Shown here piece after piece: positions 7,894 through 14,975 of a DNA stretch of 54,054 nt. The DNA comes from a virus. The translations under genes and the position numbers were made by a program. The stretch is from positions 1-54,054 of IMG/VR virus record IMGVR_UViG_3300028091_000011, one strand, 5' to 3'. The first letter of the stretch is position 1, and every line of letters starts with the position of its first letter. The notes beneath the pieces are model-generated. The model had not been told where the DNA came from and did no database searches. It worked only from the letters and a program-made list of their open reading frames with translations.

Positions 7894-8094
7894 ATGCGGA
7901 ATATCTTGTCGGATCATGTCACGGTTGCCGACCTCGCGCGTATCTACGGGGTCACGCCTCGGCGCATCAGGGCAATCGCTGCAAACAGAAGCATCGAAGG
8001 CGAACGGGTTGGGCGCACGCTCGTCTTCAAGAAGAATCAGGTCGCCCAGTTCAGACCGCTTCCATGCGGTCATCGCGCTACGGGGCGCGGGTAA
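7894..8094 (+). CDS. small helix-turn-helix DNA-binding protein, 66 aa
   Basis: The frame reads VTVADLARIYGVTPRRIRAIAANRSI then GERVGRTLVFKKNQVAQF. This is an excisionase/MerR-type winged helix: a helix-turn-helix followed by a beta turn placing R/K residues and a short helix. Such 60-70 residue proteins act as recombination directionality factors or small repressors; no integrase is visible, so a regulator is the better guess. It has its own promoter and apparently no leader. It could be the protein that reads the GTCAA-N3-TTGAC palindromes, but nothing in the sequence proves this. Confidence 0.75.
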   Translation: MRNILSDHVTVADLARIYGVTPRRIRAIAANRSIEGERVGRTLVFKKNQVAQFRPLPCGHRATGRG

Positions 8095-8107
8095 GGAATG
8101 AGACGGA

Positions 8108-9046
8108 ATGGTCATCTCCCCACAGCAACTCGCTGATCGCAACAAGGGCATCGGCTCGTCGGACGCTGCGGCGATCCTCGGGTTGTCGTCGTACAAGACC
8201 CCCTACGACATCTGGCTCCAGAAGACTGGTCGCGTCGATGGCGGCGGTGCAGGCGAAGCCGCGTGGATCGGCACGATGCTTGAGAAGGCTGTCCTCGACA
8301 TGGCGGCGGTCAAGATCGGCAAGCCTGTCGTCGCGGCTCCAGACCACTCCGATGCGACCTTCGTTGACGGAATCCTCCGCGCGAATGTCGATGGCATGGT
8401 CGAGGCGTTTGAGCGCGGTCGTCCCATCGTGGAGTCCAAGACCACGGGTCAACTGAAGGACTGGGGCGATGCCGAAACCGATGGCGTTCCCGACCATGTT
8501 CTGGTTCAGGTGACGCATCAAATGATCTGTGCTGGCTCCGACCTCTGCTATGTGGCGCGGCTTGGGGCTGCATTCGGTCTGTCATTCGACATCTTCACCG
8601 TGCCTCTCGACCGATCCTTCGCGGAGGAAATCAAGTCGCGCCTTGGCGAGTGGTGGGACAACCATGTCGTGAAGGACACTCCGCCCGAGATCGTTGATGG
8701 TCAGGTTCCTTCGTTCGACCTTCTCCGCGCACGCAAGCGCGATGACGGGGTGATCGCGGAACTGCCAGAGGAACTGGTGATGCACGAGCGGGCTGCAAAG
8801 CAGCGGCTCGACGCTGCGGAGCAGGACTACGCGAACGCGAAGTCTCTGCTGGTCGCCGCGATGGGCGATGCGCCCGTAGGCATCGGAGCGGGAGTCCGCA
8901 TCACGGTCAGTCAGGTCAGCCGCAACGGGTTCGATACCGACAAGTGGAAGTTGGAGAACCCAGAGGCGGCGAAGAGGTACGCCAAGACGACCTCGTACTC
9001 CAAGATCGACATCCGCGATGTCGGTCGAGTCATCAGGTCGCGCTGA
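8108..9046 (+). CDS. YqaJ-type viral recombinase / phage exonuclease
   Basis: PD-(D/E)XK nuclease that degrades one strand of double-stranded ends. Evidence: N-terminal GIGSSDAAAILGLSSYKTPYDIW (the family opening at about residues 14-36), WIGTMLEKAVLD with a conserved glutamate, ILRANVDGMVEA with the catalytic aspartate (about residue 97), and VESKTTG (about residues 112-118) supplying the E-x-K pair. A following QVTHQM provides the usual Q/H helix. The C-terminal third is helical and less conserved. Length 312 aa is normal. Together with the ERF annealase at 4685 it makes a two-component recombination system. ATG 8108 is chosen for the AAGGA upstream. Confidence 0.93.
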   Translation: MVISPQQLADRNKGIGSSDAAAILGLSSYKTPYDIWLQKTGRVDGGGAGEAAWIGTMLEKAVLDMAAVKIGKPVVAAPDHSDATFVDGILRANVDGMVEAFERGRPIVESKTTGQLKDWGDAETDGVPDHVLVQVTHQMICAGSDLCYVARLGAAFGLSFDIFTVPLDRSFAEEIKSRLGEWWDNHVVKDTPPEIVDGQVPSFDLLRARKRDDGVIAELPEELVMHERAAKQRLDAAEQDYANAKSLLVAAMGDAPVGIGAGVRITVSQVSRNGFDTDKWKLENPEAAKRYAKTTSYSKIDIRDVGRVIRSR

Positions 9047-9105
9047 TCCATTCACTCGCGGGCGGGCGCACGGACGCGCCTGTCAACCTTCTGTACGCGC
9101 AGCCC

Positions 9106-9134
9106 TTGACACGAGTCGAGGGCTGTGCTACAAT
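9106..9134 (+). promoter_or_regulatory. strong sigma-70 promoter, leaderless geometry
   Basis: TTGACA (9106-9111), exact 17-bp spacer, TACAAT (9129-9134). ATG 9141 follows after only six bases, so the predicted transcription start is the start codon itself. No ribosome site fits in this space. This is the clearest leaderless candidate in the window. Confidence 0.85.
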
Positions 9135-9140
9135 GTGGGC

Positions 9141-9398
9141 ATGAGCAAGCCAAAGCCAGACCATCTCTCCCCGACTGGAAGTCCGTACTGGACTGACGGC
9201 AACGGAGTTCCGCATCTCAACTTCGCATGGGCGGAGAGGCACTACGGGACGATGAGCGATGATGCTCTGCGCTGGAACATCGGTGACTGCCGAGCGGCGG
9301 TCAAGGCGAATCCAGACAATCCAAAGAACGGGCTGTACGAAGACACCGTTCATGTGATCGCGGGAATCCTGTCTCGCCGTAACAAGGAGAAGGCATGA
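9141..9398 (+). CDS. hypothetical protein, 85 aa
   Basis: Not recognised. Reads MSKPKPDHLSPTGSPYWTDG, then HLNFAWAERHYGTMSDDALRW and DCRAAVKANPDNP, ending GILSRRNKEKA. The composition is that of a small soluble helical protein. It is the first gene after a strong promoter and lacks a ribosome site. Its stop overlaps the next start (ATGA), so the two are co-translated. Confidence 0.75.
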   Translation: MSKPKPDHLSPTGSPYWTDGNGVPHLNFAWAERHYGTMSDDALRWNIGDCRAAVKANPDNPKNGLYEDTVHVIAGILSRRNKEKA

Positions 9399-10465
9399 GC
9401 AAGTTCATCTACAGTTCGATGTGGGAGTGGTCGCCATTGGCGGATGCTCTACATTCGTTTGTTGGGATGCCAGTCGTTGGTGAGCAAGGGCGCATTGTGA
9501 TTCCAACGCTTGACGAGATCGTCAGGGATCGCGAGGAGATGTTCGGCGCAAATCAGTTGCGCGATGGCATCAGACCGCCGCGCCTGATCCAGCCGCCAAG
9601 CGGCTTCACCGATCCGTACAAGTGGTGGGTTCTTGCGACCGAGACGGTCATCAGGGACAAGGACACGGACGCGGAGTTCGTGTCGCGCGGAGTCATGGAG
9701 GCGTTGCGTGAGCATGACGCGCCGACCTACTTCGTGAGTAACGAGATGATCGACGCGATGGAGCGAACCGACTTCGGCAACGCTCCGATGCGAGACATCC
9801 AATGGGCGCACGAGGGGATGCTGTTCATGCTCCCCGACCGACAGGACTCGTACTACGGGGCGGTCATGCGAGACCCCAATACGGGGAGCGCGTTCACAAC
9901 GAAGGTACGCGCTGTCGGCATCGGATTCGCCCGAGTCTGGTCAGAGGTCGAGAAGGGTGACGGTATCGCGGTGTTCATCGTGGACAGCGCGGGGGCTTGC
10001 TCTTGGGCTTTGATCCCGTTCATGGACACTTGGCAGGAGGCGATGGACTACATCGGCAAGCGCGACATGGTGGACGACGAGACGCGGAGGAAGTACCCGT
10101 GGCAGTCGAAACTGGCGGAGGTCGAGCGCGAGGCTTTGTTCAAGAACTGTTCGCTGATATTCAAGGTTCTCTGCCTCTGGAACTCCGAGCGGTCAGACGG
10201 TTCGTCGGAGATCGTCCAGCACGGAGGACGGATCATTCGCGCGGGCAACCCACGGCGAACCGACCGAAAGAGGCACGACCTCTGGAGCGGCATCCTGCTT
10301 CGGCTGAACGAGAGCGTTTCCGAGTCTGGCGAGAGCGGGGATGCCAGCGACCCCAAGGTGCGCCGACATTGGCGGCGAGGTCACTTCCGAAACCAGCCTC
10401 ACGGGGCTGGTCGATCCCTCCGAAGGTCTATCTGGATCAGACCGTACATGGCTGGTTCTCTGTAA
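9395..10465 (+). CDS. hypothetical protein, 356 aa, with C-terminal GHxRxQ...WI-P motif
   Basis: Function unknown. The first ~260 residues contain PTLDEIVRDREEMF, a WWVLATETV strand and IGFARVWSEVEKGDGIAVFI; the middle contains FKNCSLIFKVLCLWNSE. The last ~35 residues read RRHWRRGHFRNQPHG followed by RSIWIRPYMAGSL. I recognise this R-x-H-x-R-x-H/G-H-x-R-x-Q...iWI-P tail as a motif that recurs at the ends of otherwise unrelated hypothetical proteins in phages and plasmids; its meaning is not known to me. Start ATG overlaps the previous stop. A palindrome (10466-10482) begins right after its TAA. Confidence 0.75.
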   Translation: MSKFIYSSMWEWSPLADALHSFVGMPVVGEQGRIVIPTLDEIVRDREEMFGANQLRDGIRPPRLIQPPSGFTDPYKWWVLATETVIRDKDTDAEFVSRGVMEALREHDAPTYFVSNEMIDAMERTDFGNAPMRDIQWAHEGMLFMLPDRQDSYYGAVMRDPNTGSAFTTKVRAVGIGFARVWSEVEKGDGIAVFIVDSAGACSWALIPFMDTWQEAMDYIGKRDMVDDETRRKYPWQSKLAEVEREALFKNCSLIFKVLCLWNSERSDGSSEIVQHGGRIIRAGNPRRTDRKRHDLWSGILLRLNESVSESGESGDASDPKVRRHWRRGHFRNQPHGAGRSLRRSIWIRPYMAGSL

Positions 10466-10482
10466 CCGTCAACGATTGACGG
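10466..10482. repeat. GTCAA-N3-TTGAC palindrome, site 2
   Basis: CCGTCAACGATTGACGG, perfect 7-bp arms around CGA, in the 74-base gap before the metallophosphoesterase gene. The central three bases are the reverse complement of site 1, so the core 13 bases are the same site read on the other strand. Confidence 0.75.
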
Positions 10483-10500
10483 CTTCAAACCGAGGAAGCA

Positions 10501-10533
10501 GCCTTTCTGCCCGTATTTTACGAGCGGAAAGGC
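10501..10533 (+). promoter_or_regulatory. leader hairpin masking the ribosome site of the phosphoesterase gene
   Basis: GCCTTTCTGC (10501-10510) pairs with GCGGAAAGGC (10524-10533) with one G-U, and the loop holds CGTA-TTT-TACG as a further stem. The only purine-rich ribosome site, GGAAAGG, is within the 3' arm, seven bases before ATG 10540. Folding of the leader would block translation; melting or a binding protein would release it. Confidence 0.6.
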
Positions 10534-10539
10534 GTTTCC

Positions 10540-11313
10540 ATGCCAAGGACGGTACGGATAGTCGCGATCAGTTGTACCCACGCCCCATTCACCCCGCCAA
10601 GCACGGTGAAGTGGCTGTGCGACACCATCTCTGGACTGAAGGGGATCGACTGGTTCGTTCACCTTGGCGATCTGTTTGAGGCTGGTGCTGCAAGCGTCCA
10701 CGCCAGCAGCGCGGAGTATTCACACACGCTTGAGGACGAGTACCAGTTTGGTCACAACTTCCTCAAGTCGATCCGCGAGTGCCTGCCGAAGAAGGCGCAC
10801 ACGCTGTGCCACCTTGGGAACCACGACGACAACATCCTGACCCAAGACCCGCGCCGAGTCCCCTCGCAGTTGCGCTCACTCGTTGACTGGCGCAAGCACG
10901 AGAAGTACGGCAAGGAGTTCAGCCGATGGGTATGGAAGCCCTATGTCAAGGGCAGGGATGGGGTCTCGTCGTTCGGTCAGGTTCGACTCATCCACGGCTT
11001 CGACGCTGGAGCAAACAGCGACGAGTTGGAAGGCTTGCAGATCGCAAATCTGTTCGGCGGTGAGGCGAACCAGTTGGTCGTGCGGGGACACACGCATCGT
11101 CCGATGGAGGTGACGCAGGCGAAGAGGACGGCGCGAATACCGCTGCCGTACTGGTACGCCAATGTCGGCACAGCCGGTCCGCTGCAACCGACTTGGATGA
11201 TGCGAAAGGACACAAGCCAATGGGGAACCGCGCTGATCGTCATCGACGCGGTTGTTGACTACCGCCCCGCAGGAGGACGGCAATGGGACGCTCGACTCGT
11301 AAGAATGCCATAA
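10540..11313 (+). CDS. calcineurin-like metallophosphoesterase
   Basis: Predicted metal-dependent phosphoesterase. Motifs in order: ISCTHAPF (about residues 10-17), HLGDLFEA (about 41-48), HLGNHDDN (about 91-98), LIHGFDAG (about 150) and VRGHTHRP (about 182-189), the full metallophosphoesterase series. In motif I the usual first aspartate of D-x-H is replaced by cysteine (C-T-H), which may change the metal set. Phage enzymes of this fold are thought to cut phosphate from nucleotides, RNA or DNA ends; the substrate is unknown here. Its leader hairpin (10501-10533) hides the ribosome site. Its end overlaps the next gene by 31 bases. Confidence 0.88.
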   Translation: MPRTVRIVAISCTHAPFTPPSTVKWLCDTISGLKGIDWFVHLGDLFEAGAASVHASSAEYSHTLEDEYQFGHNFLKSIRECLPKKAHTLCHLGNHDDNILTQDPRRVPSQLRSLVDWRKHEKYGKEFSRWVWKPYVKGRDGVSSFGQVRLIHGFDAGANSDELEGLQIANLFGGEANQLVVRGHTHRPMEVTQAKRTARIPLPYWYANVGTAGPLQPTWMMRKDTSQWGTALIVIDAVVDYRPAGGRQWDARLVRMP

Positions 11314-11618
11314 AGGACAGGATGCGCGTCATCCTGAACGGGAAGCGTTGGTTCATCTGGTTCGTGCGTTCAAGGGAGATTCCCTCCGACCGCTACGGCG
11401 ACTGTGGCTATTCGGGTTCGACTCCGATCATCCGAGTCCGCCGTGCGCTGCAAGGTCGCATGGCGTTGAATGTGCTGATCCACGAGGTGTTGCACGCCTC
11501 GCGTCCCGAACTGGCGGAAGAGGCTGTCACCGAGACCGCCAACGACATAGAGAAGGTGCTGTGGCGGCGCGGCTACAGGTTGATCCCAAAAGAAAGTTCA
11601 GAAAAATCTCCCGATTGA
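11283..11618 (+). CDS. small HExxH metallopeptidase-like phage protein
   Basis: A 111-residue protein with LIHEVLHASRPELAEEAV (about residues 67-84), an HExxH motif followed by an acidic helix, then ETANDIEKVLWRRGYRL. This pattern, I-H-E-x-L-H-A with downstream glutamates and an LW-x-x-GYR end, recurs in short phage proteins that look like zinc-dependent peptidases; activity is unproven. It begins inside the phosphoesterase gene in another frame with AGGAGGACGGC just before ATG 11283. After its stop lies the strong promoter at 11631. Confidence 0.75.
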   Translation: MGRSTRKNAIKDRMRVILNGKRWFIWFVRSREIPSDRYGDCGYSGSTPIIRVRRALQGRMALNVLIHEVLHASRPELAEEAVTETANDIEKVLWRRGYRLIPKESSEKSPD

Positions 11619-11638
11619 CCGATACACCACTTGACAGG
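11619..11638 (+). repeat. 20-bp promoter repeat, copy 1
   Basis: CCGATACACCACTTGACAGG here is identical to 54033-54052 at the right edge. It contains the -35 box TTGACA. The A-rich DNA before both copies is also alike (runs of A then CCGATT), suggesting a duplicated promoter with an upstream element. Confidence 0.8.
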
Positions 11639-11658
11639 AGTGTAGTGCCTGCTATGAT
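11631..11658 (+). promoter_or_regulatory. strong sigma-70 promoter
   Basis: TTGACA (11631-11636), 16-bp spacer, TATGAT (11653-11658), preceded by an A-rich stretch. It drives the acidic protein at 11704 with a leader of about 40 bases that contains AGGAG at 11692-11696. Confidence 0.85.
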
Positions 11659-11703
11659 GCGCGTGTCGATCAAGGGGATCGACTCAACTTCAGGAGACGA
11701 GCA

Positions 11704-11961
11704 ATGACGATCAACTTCCAGCACACTCTGAAGAACGGCATGACGGTCAGCATCACCGCGACCGTCTGTGACGGATCGGTCGCTGACTACAGCGCGACCG
11801 CGAAGGTCGAGAAGAACGGTGTCGAGCGCGAGGTTCTCCTCGCGGAGCGCGGCAGCGCGTTCGACCGAGAGTTCATTCCCGCCATCGCCAATCGCATGAG
11901 CGCGGTGACGGTCGCGGAGTGCGACGACGACGAAGACGACTTCTCTCCCGACTGGGAGTGA
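11704..11961 (+). CDS. small acidic protein, 85 aa
   Basis: Not recognised. The start MTINFQHTLKNGMTVSITATV suggests beta strands; SVADYSATAKVEKNGVEREV a second hairpin; the C-terminus AECDDDEDDFSPDWE is strongly acidic. Such acidic, beta-rich small proteins under strong early promoters often bind and inhibit host DNA-binding proteins, but that is only a possibility here. It has its own strong promoter (11631-11658), a good ribosome site and its own terminator (12037-12075), so it is a highly expressed single-gene unit. Confidence 0.75.
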   Translation: MTINFQHTLKNGMTVSITATVCDGSVADYSATAKVEKNGVEREVLLAERGSAFDREFIPAIANRMSAVTVAECDDDEDDFSPDWE

Positions 11962-12036
11962 GGTCGCCGCGACTGGGCAGAGTCGCGAACGAACCCCCTA
12001 GACCACGGGCTGGCTGCTCGTCTCGCCCGTTGGTCG

Positions 12037-12075
12037 CCCCTCCCGTCAGCCGCTTGCGAAGCGGGAGGGGTCTTT
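12037..12075 (+). terminator. intrinsic terminator after the acidic protein gene
   Basis: CCCCTCCCG (12037-12045) pairs perfectly with CGGGAGGGG (12062-12070), followed by TCTTT. The stem is strong and the T tract short. Together with the promoter at 11631 it isolates the 11704 gene. Confidence 0.72.
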
Positions 12076-12114
12076 GAACTACATTCGGCATCCATGTGCC
12101 GTCAGGAAGGAACC

Positions 12115-12447
12115 ATGTCAGGAAACCCAAGCATCGTCGCGATTGCGGGCAAGCGAGTGGATCGTGCGGAGTTCATCCGCTCGTTTCGGCAGCGCGGCAT
12201 GAACCTCATCATCGAATCAGCGCACAAGGCTCCGCCGTCGAACACGATTCCAGAGATCGTCGGCGGGCTTGACCGAGCCAAGACCATGCTGTGCATGGTT
12301 CACGCCGTGGACACGGGCGCGTCGAGCGCGACCATCGCGCTGGAGGTGAATGGCGACGAGATGGAGGTCGCCGTCCCCAAGAACCTTGAGCGCGAGGTCG
12401 AACTGGCTTTCCGCTACAACTGGGTCAAGCAACTGGAACCCGCATGA
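12115..12447 (+). CDS. hypothetical protein, 110 aa
   Basis: Not recognised. Residues 1-25 include SIVAIAGKRVDRAEFIRSFRQ; the middle has GGLDRAKTMLCMVHAVDTG, and the end VAVPKNLEREVELAFRYNWVKQL. It looks like a small mixed alpha/beta soluble protein. I take ATG 12115 (AGGAAGGA upstream) rather than ATG 12094. It follows the terminator of the acidic gene closely; TACATT at 12078-12083 is a weak -10 candidate. Confidence 0.7.
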   Translation: MSGNPSIVAIAGKRVDRAEFIRSFRQRGMNLIIESAHKAPPSNTIPEIVGGLDRAKTMLCMVHAVDTGASSATIALEVNGDEMEVAVPKNLEREVELAFRYNWVKQLEPA

Positions 12448-12538
12448 AGGCGGGAGGCTTGAGGGCGCACGATGCGTCCAAGTCAACTTCGGAACTTGGT
12501 AGGTGGGCGGGTCGCCGCAAGCCTCCCATGTAATGGGC

Positions 12539-12556
12539 GGGCGCATCCTTGCGCCC
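12539..12556 (+). other. GC hairpin in the 12448-12609 gap
   Basis: GGGCGCA (12539-12545), four-base loop, TGCGCCC (12550-12556). There is no T tract, so it may slow or protect RNA ends rather than terminate. The rest of the 162-base gap shows nothing clear. Confidence 0.45.
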
Positions 12557-12609
12557 TTACGGAACCGCAACCTGATCGTACTGTCGGGTTGCTCAACAAC
12601 GGAGATTCA

Positions 12610-12855
12610 ATGGCTGGATACGAACACAAAGAGAACAGCGGGTCGCTCTTCCGCAACGACCGCAAGGAGAAGGAGACGCATCCCGACTACAAGGGAGCGT
12701 GCCTCGTCAACGGCGTGAAGATGGAGATCGCCGCGTGGATCAAGGAGCGCAACGATGGCTCCAAGTTCATGTCGCTTCGCTTTGAGGAGCCGCGTGAACG
12801 AACCGCCGCGCCGAAGAAGCCAGCCGACGAGATGGACAGCGACATCCCGTTCTGA
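12610..12855 (+). CDS. DUF736-like small protein with SSB-type acidic tip, 81 aa
   Basis: The sequence begins MAGYEHKENSGSLFRND, then HPDYKGACLVNGVKMEIAAWIKE and KFMSLRFEEP. This resembles DUF736 and related small phage proteins (GslF-N...K...G...v.G...i.aW.k...g..y.sl..e.P), predicted to be short OB-like or beta-barrel folds. The C-terminus DEMDSDIPF matches the acidic tip of bacterial SSB proteins (D-D-x-I-P-F), which docks partner proteins. Next to ERF/YqaJ functions it may bind single-stranded DNA or recruit host SSB partners. The family call is moderate; the tip is clear to the eye. GGAG lies before ATG 12610. Confidence 0.72.
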   Translation: MAGYEHKENSGSLFRNDRKEKETHPDYKGACLVNGVKMEIAAWIKERNDGSKFMSLRFEEPRERTAAPKKPADEMDSDIPF

Positions 12856-12856
12856 A

Positions 12857-13255
12857 TCACTTCAGGACTGCGGATGACTTGAGACTCCCGCGCTGGTCGC
12901 GGGAGTTTTCTTTCTCGCGGGCGATTGCGAGTTCGGCGTTCATCAGGCTGATGGTGTTGGCGACAGCCTGCGCGAGTTGCGGCGGGATGGGCTTGCCAGC
13001 ATCGGCAAGTCGCTTGAACCGTTCGATGTCGTCCTGTGGCATGGAGGCGCAGATTAGCGAGACGGCTTCACCGAAGACCGCAAACACCTCTGACGGGTAC
13101 ATGAGCGCGTTTGTCTCATGCTGACCGATGACGATTCTCACGAGAAGTGCGTCGATCATGCCGCGATCATGTTGGATCGTCAATGTAACAAAGCCGCTTG
13201 CGTTGTGAGCAAGCCGTTCGTTTGTGCCGATGTTGTCGATTGTTGTGTATGCCAT
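12857..13255 (-). CDS. hypothetical protein, 132 aa
   Basis: Minus-strand gene meeting the SSB-like gene tail to tail with one base between the stops. It reads MAYTTIDNIGTNERLAHN, a beta-rich GFVTLTIQHDRGMIDALLVRIVI, then helical DDIERFKRLADAGKPIP and ISLMNAELAIAREKE. Not recognised. A start upstream (TTG 13300) is possible; ATG 13255 is preferred, with only AAGG directly before it. It is divergent from the 13334 gene with a 78-base shared gap. Confidence 0.6.
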   Translation of the reverse strand: MAYTTIDNIGTNERLAHNASGFVTLTIQHDRGMIDALLVRIVIGQHETNALMYPSEVFAVFGEAVSLICASMPQDDIERFKRLADAGKPIPPQLAQAVANTISLMNAELAIAREKENSRDQRGSLKSSAVLK

Positions 13256-13333
13256 CCTTGGCGTACATGAATGTCGGCGTGAACATGGGTGCGACTTCAA
13301 TAAACCGTAAGTGCTTGCAGTACGATATCCGCT

Positions 13334-13666
13334 ATGGTCGATGATGCAATGCTCCGCGACTTATGTAAGGCTTGCGAAGTCAAGGGGGTCTTGACTGGTG
13401 GCATCCTCTATTTCGTTGACGGCATGGATCACGCCATCGTCGGAGTAGGCGTTCGCTCTGGAAGACCATGCGTGGTGTATGACAGGGCGAAGGTCATGGA
13501 CACCCTGATGGGGTCTGGGGAAATGACCTACTGCGAGGCAGAACAGGTCATGGCAAGCAAGATCGAAGGTGTCAGCGTTGGCAAAAGCACCCCGATCTTC
13601 ATCGTGCCGTGTGAGGCAAGGCACATTCACATGGCGACAGAATGCCGAATCCCCGATCAGGATTAG
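13334..13666 (+). CDS. uncharacterised phage protein of the AIVGVG/TPIF family, 110 aa
   Basis: Reads GILYFVDGMDHAIVGVGVRSGRPCVVYDRAKVMDTLM, then EMTYCEAEQVMASKIEGVSVGKSTPIFIV. I recall a widespread phage family with the same skeleton (D-A-x-x-G-V-G...AVYDYDKVI...GMTYEEA...N..GAWxGE-TPIF). Its function is unknown. No ribosome site precedes ATG 13334; TACGAT (13321-13326) ends seven bases before it, the same spacing as the leaderless promoters, though the -35 is poor. Confidence 0.75.
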   Translation: MVDDAMLRDLCKACEVKGVLTGGILYFVDGMDHAIVGVGVRSGRPCVVYDRAKVMDTLMGSGEMTYCEAEQVMASKIEGVSVGKSTPIFIVPCEARHIHMATECRIPDQD

Positions 13667-13681
13667 GCAAGAACCCGATTG

Positions 13682-14410
13682 ATGCGTGTTACCATCCGAA
13701 AAACCGCCATGCAACGCCGCGCGATCATTGTCATTTGGATACTGGCACTCGTTCTTATGACGCTTGGAGCGTGCAAGAGCGCGACCCAGCAGATTGCTTC
13801 GTCGGCGGAGGACATCAGGGCGCACTCCAACTACATCGCTGATGCCACGAAGCAGACCAGAGACCTAGCGGAAGTAAGTGGAAACAGGTTCAGGGGCATC
13901 GGGGCAGAAGCGCGGGCGGAAGCCCCAGACATCCAGAAGATCGAAGCCGAGGCTGTTGCAGGCGAGGCGGAGCAGGAGCAGATCGTCGTCAACTCCGATT
14001 CGATCATCGACAGGCACTACGAGATCATTGAGGCTGTTGGGGAGGTTGCAAAGTCCCTGACGGGGGTTCAGGACATCACGCCGTGGTGGGCGAAGACCAT
14101 CGCTTACGGTCTTCTGGCTTTGAGCGTTATAGGAATCTGCTTCATCCTGTGGTACACAGGTGTCGGAGCGTTCCTGCGTGGCGTTCTTGGTCTGGTCACG
14201 CCCCGCGCCCGCAAGGAAGCGGAGATCGCTGCGGCGGCAATGGACACCAGCGACCCGACGACAATGCGCGAGTTCGTGGCTGCAAAGCGCGGACTTGACC
14301 CAGAGTTTGACCGCGCATTCAGGAAAGTTTGGAAGCAGCACCGCGAAGCGGCGGCGGAGCAGCCTCCCGTGTCACAGCCAGCCGCGTCAGAGACAACGGA
14401 GACCACATGA
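13682..14410 (+). CDS. membrane lipoprotein with internal transmembrane segment
   Basis: The N-terminus RRAIIVIWILALVLMTLGAC is a lipoprotein signal with lipobox LGAC (cleavage before Cys at about residue 31 counting from ATG 13682; an ATG at 13709 gives a more typical signal length). A coiled region rich in Ala/Glu follows, then a second membrane span AYGLLALSVIGICFILWYTG (about residues 141-160), then a charged tail ending in Pro/Thr/Ser. A lipoprotein plus a second span may join outer and inner membranes, as spanins do, or be a superinfection factor. Its stop overlaps the next small membrane gene. It opens a run of three membrane proteins. Confidence 0.65.
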   Translation: MRVTIRKTAMQRRAIIVIWILALVLMTLGACKSATQQIASSAEDIRAHSNYIADATKQTRDLAEVSGNRFRGIGAEARAEAPDIQKIEAEAVAGEAEQEQIVVNSDSIIDRHYEIIEAVGEVAKSLTGVQDITPWWAKTIAYGLLALSVIGICFILWYTGVGAFLRGVLGLVTPRARKEAEIAAAAMDTSDPTTMREFVAAKRGLDPEFDRAFRKVWKQHREAAAEQPPVSQPAASETTETT

Positions 14411-14535
14411 TCCTTGCGTCTATCGAATCGTTCCTTGGCGGAATCTGGTTTGCAGCCCTTGTCGGCGTGGCTTGCTACATCGCTGGAAGCGTGTTCCCGA
14501 TCAGCAGCCTGCTGTCGAAGTTCACCAAGAAGTGA
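14407..14535 (+). CDS. small membrane protein, 42 aa, holin-like candidate
   Basis: ATG 14407 overlaps the previous stop (ATGA). The protein is one hydrophobic span, GIWFAALVGVACYIAGSVFPI, followed by a short basic tail SKFTKK. Single-span peptides with a basic tail resemble pinholins and other small phage membrane proteins. No endolysin is seen next to it, so the lysis role is speculative. Confidence 0.55.
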   Translation: MILASIESFLGGIWFAALVGVACYIAGSVFPISSLLSKFTKK

Positions 14536-14581
14536 TCTGGTGTTCGCGCTGCCAGCCGACAGTCGGCATGGAGACCCAAGG

Positions 14582-14905
14582 ATGGAGATTTTCACGCCTG
14601 CAACTGTCGCCCTGTGGGGGACGCTTGGAACGACGATGACTTCGCTTGGTGTTGTTCTGGCGGACAAGTCGCAAAAGGTTCTGGCGGAAAGCACCTTCAC
14701 GGAGACGACCCTTGTCCCTGTCGGCATGATGCTGGCAGGGATTGCTGTGACAGCGGCTTTGGTCTGGAAGGTCGCCAACCAGAAGCACACCGTCGAACTC
14801 AACATGAAGGACTTGGAGAATCGGATCAGACGCTTGGAGGATGAGTTGAAGAGCGTCGAGACCGAGTTGGACGACAAGCAGGACAAGCAACATCACCGAA
14901 AGTGA
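14582..14905 (+). CDS. membrane protein with C-terminal coiled coil, 107 aa
   Basis: Two hydrophobic segments, PATVALWGTLGTTMTSLGVV (about residues 6-25) and LVPVGMMLAGIAVTAALVW (about 44-62), then a coiled coil LNMKDLENRIRRLEDELKSVETELDDK. This layout fits a class II holin or an inner-membrane spanin-like protein. It follows the 42-residue membrane gene by 46 bases. Start chosen by GGAGA upstream of ATG 14582. Confidence 0.6.
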   Translation: MEIFTPATVALWGTLGTTMTSLGVVLADKSQKVLAESTFTETTLVPVGMMLAGIAVTAALVWKVANQKHTVELNMKDLENRIRRLEDELKSVETELDDKQDKQHHRK

Positions 14906-14975
14906 CGATTGGTCTGCATGGTCGTGGGGCGATTGCCCGCCGTGTATTACAGTACGCGGGTAAGCAGGAGCATCT

